Assembly: GCA_942492445.1 (NCBI GenBank)
Contig: CALOEW010000090.1
Coordinates: 17,194-81,193, forward strand
DNA: 64,000 nt
Source of the DNA: NORP240 sp942492445
GTDB lineage: Bacteria > Pseudomonadota > Gammaproteobacteria > Pseudomonadales > Pseudohongiellaceae
Reading direction: 5' to 3'
Made by a program: the position numbers and the translations under genes. The notes beneath the pieces were generated by a model that saw only the letters and a list, made by a program, of their open reading frames with translations, searched no databases and was not told where the DNA came from. Below, one piece after another: positions 44,190 through 53,792 of this stretch. Every line of letters begins with the position of its first letter. The stretch's first letter is position 1.

Positions 44190-45641
44190 ATGCACTTTTC
44201 CATTATTGTTAAAATCCTCGGCATCCTGCTGATGCTTTTCAGTTTTCTGAGTAACCTGCCACCCATGGCAGTTGCCCTGATTTACCGGGAGAATACTCTT
44301 TTTGAGTTTGGCGCGCCCCTTGTAATCACGTTCAGCATCGGTCTGTTCCTGTTTTTACTGACATTCCGCTCTAAAGAAGAGTTGCACACCCGGGACGGGT
44401 TTCTCGTGGTAATCCTGTTCTGGAGCGTTCTCGGTACTTTTGGATGTCTGCCATTTCTATTTGCCCCGGTCCCTGAGTTGACCTTGACCGATGCGATTTT
44501 CGAATCACTCTCCGGGCTCACTACAACCGGAGCAACGGTCATCAGTGGTATTGACGAACTGCCCAGGTCAATCCTATTTTACCGTCAACAACTCCAGTGG
44601 TTGGGGGGCATGGGCATAGTAGCTCTGGCTGTAGCCGTACTGCCAATGCTTGGTATCGGAGGCATGCAGCTTTATCGAGCCGAGATGCCAGGGCCGATCA
44701 AGGATAACAAACTGGTGCCGCGGCTCACGGAAACGGCAAAAGCTCTCTGGTACATCTACCTGGCGCTGACGCTATTGTGTGCAATGGCCTACTGGGTTGT
44801 AGGCATGAACCTGTTCGACGCCGTCACCCACAGTTTCGCCACTGTCGCAATAGGCGGATTTTCGACCCATGATGCCAGTATAGCTTACTTCGACAACACT
44901 GCCGTGGAGCTGGTGGCGATCGTGTTCATGTTCGTCGCCGGAATCAATTTTGCCCTTCACTTTACGGCCTGGAATCGCCGCAGCATTAAGCACTACCTGG
45001 TCGATCCGGAACTGAGATTCTATGCCTTCATCCTGCTTCTGGTTTCGGTAATAACAATTACAGTTCTGCGAACCTCTCAGACTTACGGATTGTCCGAAGC
45101 ACTTATCAAAGGACTGTTCCAGGTTGTCTCCGTAGCTACCACGACCGGCTTCACTTCTGCGGACTACAGTTCCTGGCCGTCCTTCCTTCCCTACATGCTG
45201 CTGTACGCGGCCATCATCGGTGCCTGCGCCGGGTCCACGGGGGGCGGTATCAAGGTGATTCGAATCCTGCTGATTTTCAAACAGGGAATTCGAGAGGTAC
45301 AACGGCTGATCCATCCACGGGCGGAGATTCCCATCAAAGTAGGAAAAACTCCGGTGCCCAGCCGGGTAGTGGAAGCCGTATGGGGGTTTTTTTCAGTCTA
45401 CGTGATGGTATTCATGGCCATGTTACTGGCCTTGCTTGCCACCGGCCTGGACATTATCACCGCCTTCAGTGCCGTGGGGGCCTGTATCAACAATCTTGGT
45501 CCCGGCCTGGAGGGCGTCGCTCTGAATTACGGCGAGCTGCCCGCCACGGCAAAATGGATTCTGTGTCTGGCGATGCTGATGGGGCGCCTTGAAGTGTTTA
45601 CCCTGCTGGTTCTCTTCACCCCCACGTTCTGGCGCAAATAA
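44190..45641 (+). CDS. trkH: Trk potassium uptake transmembrane protein TrkH
   Basis: K+ channel-like membrane subunit gated by TrkA. Hydrophobic segments form four membrane-pore-membrane repeats; selectivity-filter-like pieces are SGLTTTGATVI, FATVAIGGFST, SVATTTGFTSADY and AVGACINNLGPG. At 483 residues it is identical in length to E. coli TrkH. It is last in the def-to-trkH run. Confidence 0.95.
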   Translation: MHFSIIVKILGILLMLFSFLSNLPPMAVALIYRENTLFEFGAPLVITFSIGLFLFLLTFRSKEELHTRDGFLVVILFWSVLGTFGCLPFLFAPVPELTLTDAIFESLSGLTTTGATVISGIDELPRSILFYRQQLQWLGGMGIVALAVAVLPMLGIGGMQLYRAEMPGPIKDNKLVPRLTETAKALWYIYLALTLLCAMAYWVVGMNLFDAVTHSFATVAIGGFSTHDASIAYFDNTAVELVAIVFMFVAGINFALHFTAWNRRSIKHYLVDPELRFYAFILLLVSVITITVLRTSQTYGLSEALIKGLFQVVSVATTTGFTSADYSSWPSFLPYMLLYAAIIGACAGSTGGGIKVIRILLIFKQGIREVQRLIHPRAEIPIKVGKTPVPSRVVEAVWGFFSVYVMVFMAMLLALLATGLDIITAFSAVGACINNLGPGLEGVALNYGELPATAKWILCLAMLMGRLEVFTLLVLFTPTFWRK

Positions 45642-45880
45642 TCCACCCCGGAGATTGCCCCCGGGATTCCCGTCTGGGCCGGTGCTCAGTGCCCGAATTC
45701 CAAACTTGTGGAAGCCAAGAATACATGAGTGATGGCTGAAGGAGGAAAATCCTTCCAGTGGAAACTGGGAAACCTTCATCCACAAGTCGTTTGAGTCAAG
45801 AAAAGCCCTGTCTTTTTTTCAGCAAAATTGGTACTTCTTAAATATGCAGAGATTCCTTAAGAATAGGGGACAGCAATGGT
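45642..45880. other. Intergenic region after trkH
   Basis: A gap of 239 bases between the convergent trkH and the acyltransferase gene. An inverted repeat TTCTTAA / TTAAGAA (45835-45841, 45857-45863) and a C/G-rich pair near 45650-45670 are present, but neither has a T-run typical of an intrinsic terminator. No gene is supported. Confidence 0.4.
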
Positions 45881-46825
45881 CTACCTGTAGAGGCGGGAAC
45901 CGTCGGGCCGACGCTTGAATCGCTTGTATTCCCACTGATACTGGGGAATAGCCTCGGTAACACAGTGCTCCACACTGAGATTCAGTGCCGCGACGGATTT
46001 CTGTATATCCGCCTCGTAAATCTGCGGATCAGCCGCCCGGATCTTCAGCCGGAATCCCGCACCATTAGGCAGGCGCTCCGCGAATCCGCATATCACTCTG
46101 GCACCTGTCCGCTGAACCAGGCGTGATACCAGCGTCATGGAAAGAGCCGGCGTACCAAAGAAAGGGGCGAATACTCCAGCTTCTTCGGCCGGCTCCTGAT
46201 CCGCCAGTATCCCTATGGATTCACCCAGTTTCAGCGCTTGCAACAGAGTTGCAACGCCCTGACGATTGGTAGGAGCCAGTCGGACCTGGCCACGACTGCG
46301 TGCTGTTCTGATCAGCTTGTCAAAATAGTGGTTCTTCGTAGGCTGATACATGAAAGTAGTCGGGTGCCTCTCTGCGAGGTAGTAGGCAAACACTTCCCAG
46401 TTTCCAAGGTGCGGCGCCAGTATAACGACTCCCCGCCCTTCCTCCACGGCGTCTTCCAGAGCTTTCTCCCCTTCCACCTGAAGGACCATTGCCAACACCC
46501 TATCCATTGGTAATAGCCAGCATTTGCTCATTTCAAACGCAGTTTTCGCCGTTTCCCGGAGGCTGCGGGCAGCCAGGCGTCTGAGATCCCGCTCGGGCAG
46601 ATCGGGAAAGCACAGGCGCAGGTTCTGGCGTGTAGTCTGTCGCATCCTCGTGGGAGTGAGGTTTACAACGGTACCAAGAAGGCCGGCCACTCCCTGAAGG
46701 ATGATGAGAGGAAGCCTGGCGCAAAGTTGCAGCAGACCCCAGGCCAGCCTGAATTTCAATCGATCAATAAAGCCTTGTTTCACTGGTTCTGGACTACTCC
46801 GGACAATCCGGCCGAATAGAATCAC
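45881..46825 (-). CDS. Lipid A late acyltransferase, LpxL/LpxM family
   Basis: Inner-membrane enzyme that adds a secondary acyl chain to lipid A from acyl-ACP. The family motif HLGNWE (HX4E) in LAPHLGNWEVFAYY and DQEPAEEAGVFAPFFG are intact, and the N-terminal hydrophobic stretch RLAWGLLQLCARLPLIILQGVAGLL anchors it. At 314 residues it fits HtrB/LpxL. Its place next to glyQ matches the htrB-like gene of Pseudomonas. The exact acyl chain cannot be told. Confidence 0.88.
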   Translation of the reverse strand: MILFGRIVRSSPEPVKQGFIDRLKFRLAWGLLQLCARLPLIILQGVAGLLGTVVNLTPTRMRQTTRQNLRLCFPDLPERDLRRLAARSLRETAKTAFEMSKCWLLPMDRVLAMVLQVEGEKALEDAVEEGRGVVILAPHLGNWEVFAYYLAERHPTTFMYQPTKNHYFDKLIRTARSRGQVRLAPTNRQGVATLLQALKLGESIGILADQEPAEEAGVFAPFFGTPALSMTLVSRLVQRTGARVICGFAERLPNGAGFRLKIRAADPQIYEADIQKSVAALNLSVEHCVTEAIPQYQWEYKRFKRRPDGSRLYR

Positions 46826-46974
46826 AAATTACCGTGGCAGACAACTCGCACGGCGCCGCTGCTGTGGGTGTTGAGCGGCCTCACGGTATAGATATGTTCA
46901 ATGGAATCAAGGATAATTGCAGCCTTTTTTATGACAGGAATCTCTTCTTTCCATCCAGGTATCAGGAATTCTGA

Positions 46975-47904
46975 ATGAGTAGTCAGCCGGATTTAAAAAC
47001 GTTTCAGGGACTGGTTCTCGCCTTGCAACAGTACTGGGCGGATTACGGTTGTGTGGTATTGCAGCCGCTGGATATCGAAGTGGGTGCGGGTACCTTCCAT
47101 CCGGCTACTTTCCTTCGATCGATAGGTCCGGAAACCTGGAATACCGCTTACGTACAGCCTTGTCGACGACCTACCGACGGCCGTTATGGAGAGAATCCCA
47201 ATCGTCTGCAGCATTATTATCAGTTTCAGGTAATCCTCAAGCCTTCCCCTGAAAACATTCAGGAGCTTTACCTTGCCTCTCTTGAAAGCCTGGGTATCGA
47301 CACGTCAGTTCATGATATCCGTTTTGTCGAGGACAACTGGGAGTCCCCTACCCTTGGAGCCTGGGGTCTGGGTTGGGAAGTATGGCTCAATGGAATGGAA
47401 GTCACTCAGTTCACTTACTTCCAGCAGGTCGGTGGACTGGACTGTTTTCCCGTAAGTGGCGAGATCACCTATGGTATCGAACGAATTGCCATGTATCTTC
47501 AGGGAGTCAACAGCATCTACGACATCGTCTGGACCGATGGCCCCGACAATGTTGTCACCTACGGTGATGTTTTTAGACAGAACGAAGTCGAAATGTCCGC
47601 ATTCAATTTCGAGCAGGCAGACACCACGCTGTTATTTCGCTACTTTGACGAATGCGAGGCCCAATGTCAGAAACTGATAAGCAACGGACTGGCCCTTCCA
47701 GCCTACGAGCAGGTGTTGAAAGCGTCCCACTATTTCAATCTGCTTGACGCCAGGCAGGCGATCTCCGTGACCGAAAGACAGCGCTTTATTCTACGAGTCA
47801 GGTCACTTTCGAGGATGGTAGCGGAGGCCTATTTTGAAAGCCGCAGAAAACTCGGCTTTCCGCTGGCTCCGGAGCCCCTTCGCAAAGAATTTCTTGAAAA
47901 CTGA
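46975..47904 (+). CDS. glyQ: Glycyl-tRNA synthetase alpha subunit
   Basis: Catalytic class II alpha subunit of the bacterial alpha2beta2 GlyRS. Family segments include ADYGCVVLQPLDIEVGAGTFHPATFL, YVQPCRRPTDGRYGENPNRLQHYYQFQ and the class II motif 3-like ITYGIERIAMYLQGV. Length 309 compares with 303 in E. coli. The beta subunit follows 27 bases later. Confidence 0.97.
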   Translation: MSSQPDLKTFQGLVLALQQYWADYGCVVLQPLDIEVGAGTFHPATFLRSIGPETWNTAYVQPCRRPTDGRYGENPNRLQHYYQFQVILKPSPENIQELYLASLESLGIDTSVHDIRFVEDNWESPTLGAWGLGWEVWLNGMEVTQFTYFQQVGGLDCFPVSGEITYGIERIAMYLQGVNSIYDIVWTDGPDNVVTYGDVFRQNEVEMSAFNFEQADTTLLFRYFDECEAQCQKLISNGLALPAYEQVLKASHYFNLLDARQAISVTERQRFILRVRSLSRMVAEAYFESRRKLGFPLAPEPLRKEFLEN

Positions 47905-47931
47905 ACCCTATACGCCCAGGTTGTCCCGAAG

Positions 47932-50010
47932 ATGTCTGAGAAAGATTTACTGGTAGAGATCGGCACCGAAGAACTGCCACCCAAAGCACTCAAGTCCCTG
48001 GGCCAGGCTTTCGCTTCCGGCATGGAAAACGGCCTTTCCACAGAGGGCCTTCAGTTTGAATCAGTCAAGTGGTTTGCTACACCAAGGCGGCTTGCAGTTC
48101 TGGTTCGCAACCTGTCCACATCGCAGGCCGACAGGGACGTGGAGAAATTCGGCCCGGCCGTAAAGTCGGCCTTCGATGCCAAAGGCCAACCGACCAGAGC
48201 CGCTGAAGGGTTCGCCCGGTCCTGCAATGCGAAAGTTGCGGAACTTGAGCAGGGTGAAAAGGACGGGGTTTTGAAACTACTTTACCGGTCACATTTGAAG
48301 GGCAGAAAGACCGAGGCCCTCCTTGAAGAAATTGTTACTTCAGCACTTCGTAATCTTCCCATTCCAAAACGTATGCGTTGGGGCAGCTCACGGGTCGAGT
48401 TCGTCAGGCCGGTCCACTGGGTACTCCTGCTGTTCGGAAGTGATACTGTTAAAGCCACAATTCTTGGCAAGGAAAGTGGCAACATCACTTTCGGCCATCG
48501 TTTTCACCACCCGGGACGTATTGAGATCAAAGTGCCAGGTGATTATCCATCAGTTCTGGAATCGACCGGTTTCGTTATCCCGGATTTCGAAATGCGCAGG
48601 CGAATGATTCGTGATCTTGTCGAAGTGGAAGCGGAAAAGCTGACAGCAACCGTAATAATCGAAGATACCCTGCTCGACGAAGTAACCAGCCTTGTTGAGT
48701 GGCCCGTACCCCTCACCGGGGAATTTGACAGTGGTTTTCTGGATGTACCCAAAGAAGCACTGATTTCTTCACTGACCTCACACCAGAAGTGTTTCTACCT
48801 GGAGGGGAAAGGGGGCAACCTGCTACCAAACTTCATAGCCGTAAGTAACCTGCAGAGCAAAGATCCCTCACAGGTGATTGAAGGTAATGAAAGAGTGATT
48901 CGTCCCAGGCTTGCGGACGCCGAGTTCTTTTTCCAGACCGACAAGAAGGATTCACTGGAGAGTCGACGAGAACGGTTGAAACAGATTGTTTTCCAACAAA
49001 AACTGGGTACCGTATACGATAAGTCGCAACGGGTGGCCACATTATCCCGAAGCATTTCCAACCAGCTTGGTGGCCAGCCTGATACCTGCGAACGGGCAGC
49101 ATTACTTGCCAAGTGTGACCTCGTGACCAAGATGGTCGGTGAGTTTGCGGAACTTCAAGGCATAATGGGTTACTACTATGCACTGCATGACGGAGAAGAC
49201 ACGGAAGTAGCGGCGGCACTGAATGAACAATATATGCCCAGACATTCCGGTGACGATCTTCCCGGGACCCTGACAGGTTGTATTCTTTCACTGGCAGAAA
49301 AAATCGACACGGTTGTTGGCCTGTTTGCCATCGACCAGCCACCTACTGGTTCCAAGGACCCTTTTGCCCTGCGGCGAGCAGCAATAGGAATTTTGAGGAT
49401 TCTGGTAGAGAAGCGGTTGGACCTTGATATAAAAAATTGTATTTCCATTGCGATACAAAGCTTCTCGTTCCTTGATCCGGCACCTGAATTAAATCAACAG
49501 GTCTTTGATTTTTTTCTGGAACGCTTTCGTTTCTGGTATCAGGACAAAGGGATTCCTGTAGAAGTTTATCAATCCGTTCTCGTTCTGCAGCCTGTAAAAC
49601 CACTGGATTTCGACAGTCGAATTCTGGCCGTCAGCCATTTCCGTTCGCTGGAACAGGCGAAAGCACTTTCCAGTGCCAACAAGCGGGTTGTGAATATTCT
49701 TAAAGATGTGTCTGAGGATGTTTCCAGCTATATTATTGACGAAGGCCTTCTTGAAATAGCTGCAGAGAAGGAACTTGCCAGGGCGATCAAAGATAAAGAG
49801 TTAGAGGTGGCGCCTTATTTTGAGAAAAGGGATTATCAGCAAGGTCTTGAACGACTTGCCGCTCTAAAGGAACCCGTCGACCGTTTTTTTGATGATGTCA
49901 TGGTAATGGACGAGGATCCCAGATTACGCAGGAACCGGATCGCATTGCTTAACCGGTTGCGGGAGTTGTTCCTTCGGGTGGCAGATATTTCCTATCTGCA
50001 TCAATCATGA
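47932..50010 (+). CDS. glyS: Glycyl-tRNA synthetase beta subunit
   Basis: tRNA-binding subunit of GlyRS, partner of GlyQ. It starts LLVEIGTEELPPKALKSLG, the family N-terminal signature, then has WGSSRVEFVRPVHW and an HD-type central region with CDLVTKMVGEFAELQGIMG, and ends with the C-terminal anticodon-binding-like domain (FFDDVMVMDEDPRLRRNRIALL). At 692 residues it matches E. coli (689). Confidence 0.97.
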   Translation: MSEKDLLVEIGTEELPPKALKSLGQAFASGMENGLSTEGLQFESVKWFATPRRLAVLVRNLSTSQADRDVEKFGPAVKSAFDAKGQPTRAAEGFARSCNAKVAELEQGEKDGVLKLLYRSHLKGRKTEALLEEIVTSALRNLPIPKRMRWGSSRVEFVRPVHWVLLLFGSDTVKATILGKESGNITFGHRFHHPGRIEIKVPGDYPSVLESTGFVIPDFEMRRRMIRDLVEVEAEKLTATVIIEDTLLDEVTSLVEWPVPLTGEFDSGFLDVPKEALISSLTSHQKCFYLEGKGGNLLPNFIAVSNLQSKDPSQVIEGNERVIRPRLADAEFFFQTDKKDSLESRRERLKQIVFQQKLGTVYDKSQRVATLSRSISNQLGGQPDTCERAALLAKCDLVTKMVGEFAELQGIMGYYYALHDGEDTEVAAALNEQYMPRHSGDDLPGTLTGCILSLAEKIDTVVGLFAIDQPPTGSKDPFALRRAAIGILRILVEKRLDLDIKNCISIAIQSFSFLDPAPELNQQVFDFFLERFRFWYQDKGIPVEVYQSVLVLQPVKPLDFDSRILAVSHFRSLEQAKALSSANKRVVNILKDVSEDVSSYIIDEGLLEIAAEKELARAIKDKELEVAPYFEKRDYQQGLERLAALKEPVDRFFDDVMVMDEDPRLRRNRIALLNRLRELFLRVADISYLHQS

Positions 50011-50059
50011 CCTGTTTTATCGCCTTTCAAACAGAGAACCTCAGATTGACGGCTTCACA

Positions 50060-50605
50060 ATGTTGAAACTGGTAATTCTTGACAGGGACGGGGTGATCAA
50101 TCAAGACTCTGACGAATACATCAAGTCTCCCGACGAGTGGATTCCAATCGATGGCAGTCTTGAAGCAATTGCCAATCTCCGTCGGGCTGGGATCAAAGTG
50201 ACAGTGGCTACCAATCAATCAGGAGTTGCCCGTGGACTCTTTGATCATTACACACTGGCTCAGATTCACCAGAAAATGTGTCTATTGGCTGAAGAAGCCG
50301 GTGGCTTTATCGATGGAGTTTTCTTTTGCCCGCACGGCCCTGAAGAGGGATGTCATTGCCGTAAGCCACGTGTGGGCATGCTTGAGGAGATTGCCAGTGA
50401 ATTCGCTACGACACTGGAGAATGTGCCTTTCGTAGGTGACAGTCTTAAGGACATCCAGGCCGCGAGGACAGCGGGCTGCCTGCCGTTTCTTGTACTCACA
50501 GGGAAAGGACAGCGGACGCTCGATGCTCTGGGTCAAGAGGAGCTATCCACGGTTCACGTAATGGCCGACCTGCGTGAGGCGGTACAAAGTATTCTGGCGT
50601 ATTAG
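50060..50605 (+). CDS. gmhB: D-glycero-beta-D-manno-heptose-1,7-bisphosphate 7-phosphatase
   Basis: HAD-family phosphatase in ADP-heptose synthesis for the LPS inner core. The nucleophile motif DRDGVIN, the Thr/Asn motif VATNQSG, the zinc loop CPHGPEEGCHCRKP with its C-H-C-C ligands, and GDSLKDIQAARTAG are visible. The 181-residue length fits the family. It lies 49 bases after glyS and 5 bases before plsC. Confidence 0.92.
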   Translation: MLKLVILDRDGVINQDSDEYIKSPDEWIPIDGSLEAIANLRRAGIKVTVATNQSGVARGLFDHYTLAQIHQKMCLLAEEAGGFIDGVFFCPHGPEEGCHCRKPRVGMLEEIASEFATTLENVPFVGDSLKDIQAARTAGCLPFLVLTGKGQRTLDALGQEELSTVHVMADLREAVQSILAY

Positions 50606-50610
50606 TTCTC

Positions 50611-51330
50611 ATGAAAAGACTGGTGTTGTACCTGAGATCTCTGGCCTTTTATACGGGTTATGTCATTGTAACGGCGGTTCTTGCAATTACTTCGCTGCTG
50701 CTGGTGTGGCTGTTTCCGGAATCGAAACGGCATCTGTTTCATAAACTTTGGTGTTTCCTCCTGTTGGGCTGGCTGCGGATCTGCTGCAGTATTCGCTACG
50801 ACGTGAAGGGATTGGAAAACATACCTTCCCGGCCGGTGGTGGTTCTTTCAAATCATCAGAGTGAGTGGGAAACCCTGTTCGTTTACCGTCACCTGGCGCC
50901 AATCTGTCCCATCCTGAAAAAGGAATTGCTTGCGATTCCCGTTTACGGTTGGGCCATGCGACTGGTAAAACCGATTGCCATAGACCGCAGCAAGCGGCAT
51001 GAAGCCAGTCGTTCGATACATACACAGGGCCTCAATCGGCTGGGTAGCGGCAGATCGGTTTTCATTTTCCCGGAAGGTACCAGGGCACTTCCCGGGCAGG
51101 TAAAGTCCTTTTCCCGAAGCGGGGCGAGACTGGCGCTTGCAGCGGGGGTTCCAATTCTCCCCATCGCTCATGATTCCGGTCACTGCTGGCCGGCACACAA
51201 GTTCATAAAGAACCCCGGCACAATCCATGTTCAAATTGGTGAGCCTCTGCAATCAGATTCGGGTAACGCATCGGAGCTCACCGCCCGGGTAGAGAACTGG
51301 ACTAAGGCCTGTTCACACCAATTTGATTGA
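50611..51330 (+). CDS. plsC: 1-acyl-sn-glycerol-3-phosphate acyltransferase (PlsC family)
   Basis: Inner-membrane acyltransferase making phosphatidic acid from lysophosphatidic acid. The N-terminal membrane helix is GYVIVTAVLAITSLLLVWLF; the catalytic motif is NHQSEWETLF (HX4E, not HX4D, the form also seen in the Pseudomonas gene at this locus) and the phosphate-binding motif is FPEGTRALPG. At 239 residues it is typical. It converges on gyrB with an 8-base gap, so it has no room for its own terminator. Confidence 0.9.
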   Translation: MKRLVLYLRSLAFYTGYVIVTAVLAITSLLLVWLFPESKRHLFHKLWCFLLLGWLRICCSIRYDVKGLENIPSRPVVVLSNHQSEWETLFVYRHLAPICPILKKELLAIPVYGWAMRLVKPIAIDRSKRHEASRSIHTQGLNRLGSGRSVFIFPEGTRALPGQVKSFSRSGARLALAAGVPILPIAHDSGHCWPAHKFIKNPGTIHVQIGEPLQSDSGNASELTARVENWTKACSHQFD

Positions 51331-51338
51331 AAAATTAA

Positions 51339-53762
51339 TCAAACATCGAGGTTTTCAACTGACATTGCATTGGCTTCGATAAATTCCCGACGTGGCTCGA
51401 CCTGATCACCCATTAACGTGGTGAATAGTTGGTCCGCCCCGATGGCGTCTTCGATTGTAACCTGCAGCATACGGCGGTTGTCCGGATCCATCGTAGTCTC
51501 CCACAGCTGGTCCGGATTCATTTCGCCAAGACCCTTATAGCGTTGCAGGTAGTGGCCCTTCATCGCATCCGCGATCAACCACTGGATTGCCTGGTCGAAG
51601 CTGCCCACTTCCCTGGTCTTTTCCCCACGTTTGACGTAGGCCCCGGGTTCAAGAAGCCCGTCAAGAGTGTTACCAAGTCGAACCAACGCTCGATATTCCC
51701 CCGAGCCGAACAGCTCTTTGGTAAACACAAATGCCTTCTTTAGTCCGTGGAGGCTGAGCAATGCTTCTGGCTGAAATAAATGCCTCTCCCTATCTTCCTT
51801 GACTTTGAGCGTATAGTGAGCACTCACATCAGGATGTCTTTCCCGAAACTTGACGGTCAACTTCTCAATCCAAGCCTGTGCCTTTTCCTGATCAGTGAGA
51901 ATTTCGTCATCCATTGGGCTGGTAAATATCATGGTCTCCAGGATTTCCGCCGGATAAAACCTGCCCAGCCTGGCCACAATCGCGTGGGCGTGATTATATT
52001 CTTTGACGATAGACTCCAGGGAGTCCCCGGAAATTGGCGGGGAATCTTTATTGATAAAAAGACTGGCTCCATCCAGTGCAACCTGGGTCTGATAGGCTGC
52101 CAGCTCTGTGTCATCCTTCAAATACTGCTCCTGCTTACCTTTCCGGACCTTGTATAGTGGTGGTTGCGCTATGTAAATATGGCCCCTTTCAACAAGCTCA
52201 CGCATCTGCCGGAAAAAGAAAGTCAACAACAGGGTTCTGATATGGGAGCCGTCCACATCAGCATCGGTCATAATAATGATTCGGTGGTAACGCAGGTTGT
52301 CCGGATTGAAATCCTCATTTCCGATCCCGCAGCCCAGTGCTTTGATAAGCGTGCCGATCTCTGCTGAACCCAGCATCTTGTCAAAGCGGGCCTTTTCCAC
52401 ATTCAGGATTTTCCCTTTAAGTGGGAGAACCGCCTGGTACTTTCGACTTCGCCCCTGCTTCGCGGAGCCCCCTGCCGAATCGCCCTCCACAATGTAGATT
52501 TCCGAAAGCGATGGGTCCTTCTCCTGGCAGTCCGCCAGCTTACCCGGTAACCCGGCGATATCCAGAGCTCCTTTCCGGCGGGTCATTTCGCGAGCCTTTC
52601 TTGCCGCTTCCCTGGCACGTGCCGCTTCGATTATTTTCCCCACAATCAGTTTCGCTTCCTGGGGGTTTTCCATCAGGTAGTCAGTTAAATGGCTGGCCAT
52701 TTCCTGTTCGACTACTGCTTTGACTTCGGAGGAAACCAGTTTGTCCTTGGTCTGAGAAGAAAATTTTGGGTCGGGAACCTTGACGGATATGACCGCAGTA
52801 AGGCCCTCCCGGGCATCGTCACCCGTGGTACTGACTTCCTTGCCTTTTTTAGAGGTAACTTCCTTATCGATATAACTGTTCAAGACCCGCGTCAATGCGG
52901 CCCGGAAACCGGCTAGATGGGTGCCCCCATCCCTTTGTGGAATATTATTGGTGTAGGCAAAAATATTCTCCTGATAGGAATCGTTCCATTGCAGGGCAAC
53001 CTCAACAGTTATTCCATCTTCCTTGCGCTCTGAACTGAAATAGAAAATTTTATTTATGGCGTTCTTATTCGTATTGAGATACCCAATGAAAGCTCTCAGC
53101 CCGCCATCATATCGAAAAAGCTCTGATTTTCCGGTGCGCTCGTCGCTGAGTCGAATTGCGACACCAGCATTAAGAAACGCCAATTCGCGAAGCTTCTTGG
53201 CCAGAATATCGTAGTGAAACTCCACGTTGGTGAATGTGTCCCGCGACGGTTTAAACGTACATTCCGTCCCTGTGGAATTGGTTTCTCCTACCACCTTCAG
53301 TGGTTCCTGGGGAACGCCATGACGGTAGTGCTGTTCGTGTACCTTGTTTCCTCTCCGGATAGTAAGTTTCAGTTCCTCTGACAAGGCGTTGACCACGGAA
53401 ACGCCTACCCCATGCAACCCACCGGACACTTTGTAGCTGTTGTCGTCAAACTTACCACCAGCGTGGAGAACCGTCATGATGACTTCAGCCGCGGACACGC
53501 CCTCTTTGTGCATATCCGTAGGGACGCCCCGGCCATTGTCTGACACCGTTACCGATTCCCCCACGTGTATTGTCACGTTGATTTCATCACAGTAACCGGC
53601 GAGCGCTTCGTCAATCGAATTATCAACGAGTTCGAAAACCATATGATGTAATCCGGTGCCGTCGTCGGTATCACCGATATACATTCCGGGCCTCTTACGT
53701 ACAGCATCAAGTCCCTTTAAAACCTTGATGCTCTCTGAGGTGTAATTGGATTCATTGCTCAT
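51339..53762 (-). CDS. gyrB: DNA gyrase subunit B
   Basis: ATPase subunit of gyrase, which introduces negative supercoils. The GHKL ATPase region (ELVDNSIDEALAGYCD, SDNGRGVPTDMHKEG, GGLHGVGVSVVNALS), transducer domain, TOPRIM (YIVEGDSAGGSAKQGRSRKYQAVLPLKGKI-type, with DADVDGSHIRTLLL) and the C-terminal QRYKGLGEMNPDQLWETTMDP are all intact over 807 residues (E. coli 804). It follows recF on the same strand by 30 bases, part of the dnaA-dnaN-recF-gyrB order. Confidence 0.98.
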   Translation of the reverse strand: MSNESNYTSESIKVLKGLDAVRKRPGMYIGDTDDGTGLHHMVFELVDNSIDEALAGYCDEINVTIHVGESVTVSDNGRGVPTDMHKEGVSAAEVIMTVLHAGGKFDDNSYKVSGGLHGVGVSVVNALSEELKLTIRRGNKVHEQHYRHGVPQEPLKVVGETNSTGTECTFKPSRDTFTNVEFHYDILAKKLRELAFLNAGVAIRLSDERTGKSELFRYDGGLRAFIGYLNTNKNAINKIFYFSSERKEDGITVEVALQWNDSYQENIFAYTNNIPQRDGGTHLAGFRAALTRVLNSYIDKEVTSKKGKEVSTTGDDAREGLTAVISVKVPDPKFSSQTKDKLVSSEVKAVVEQEMASHLTDYLMENPQEAKLIVGKIIEAARAREAARKAREMTRRKGALDIAGLPGKLADCQEKDPSLSEIYIVEGDSAGGSAKQGRSRKYQAVLPLKGKILNVEKARFDKMLGSAEIGTLIKALGCGIGNEDFNPDNLRYHRIIIMTDADVDGSHIRTLLLTFFFRQMRELVERGHIYIAQPPLYKVRKGKQEQYLKDDTELAAYQTQVALDGASLFINKDSPPISGDSLESIVKEYNHAHAIVARLGRFYPAEILETMIFTSPMDDEILTDQEKAQAWIEKLTVKFRERHPDVSAHYTLKVKEDRERHLFQPEALLSLHGLKKAFVFTKELFGSGEYRALVRLGNTLDGLLEPGAYVKRGEKTREVGSFDQAIQWLIADAMKGHYLQRYKGLGEMNPDQLWETTMDPDNRRMLQVTIEDAIGADQLFTTLMGDQVEPRREFIEANAMSVENLDV

Positions 53763-53792
53763 TCGATACCTCGAACAGGAAGGGATACTGGT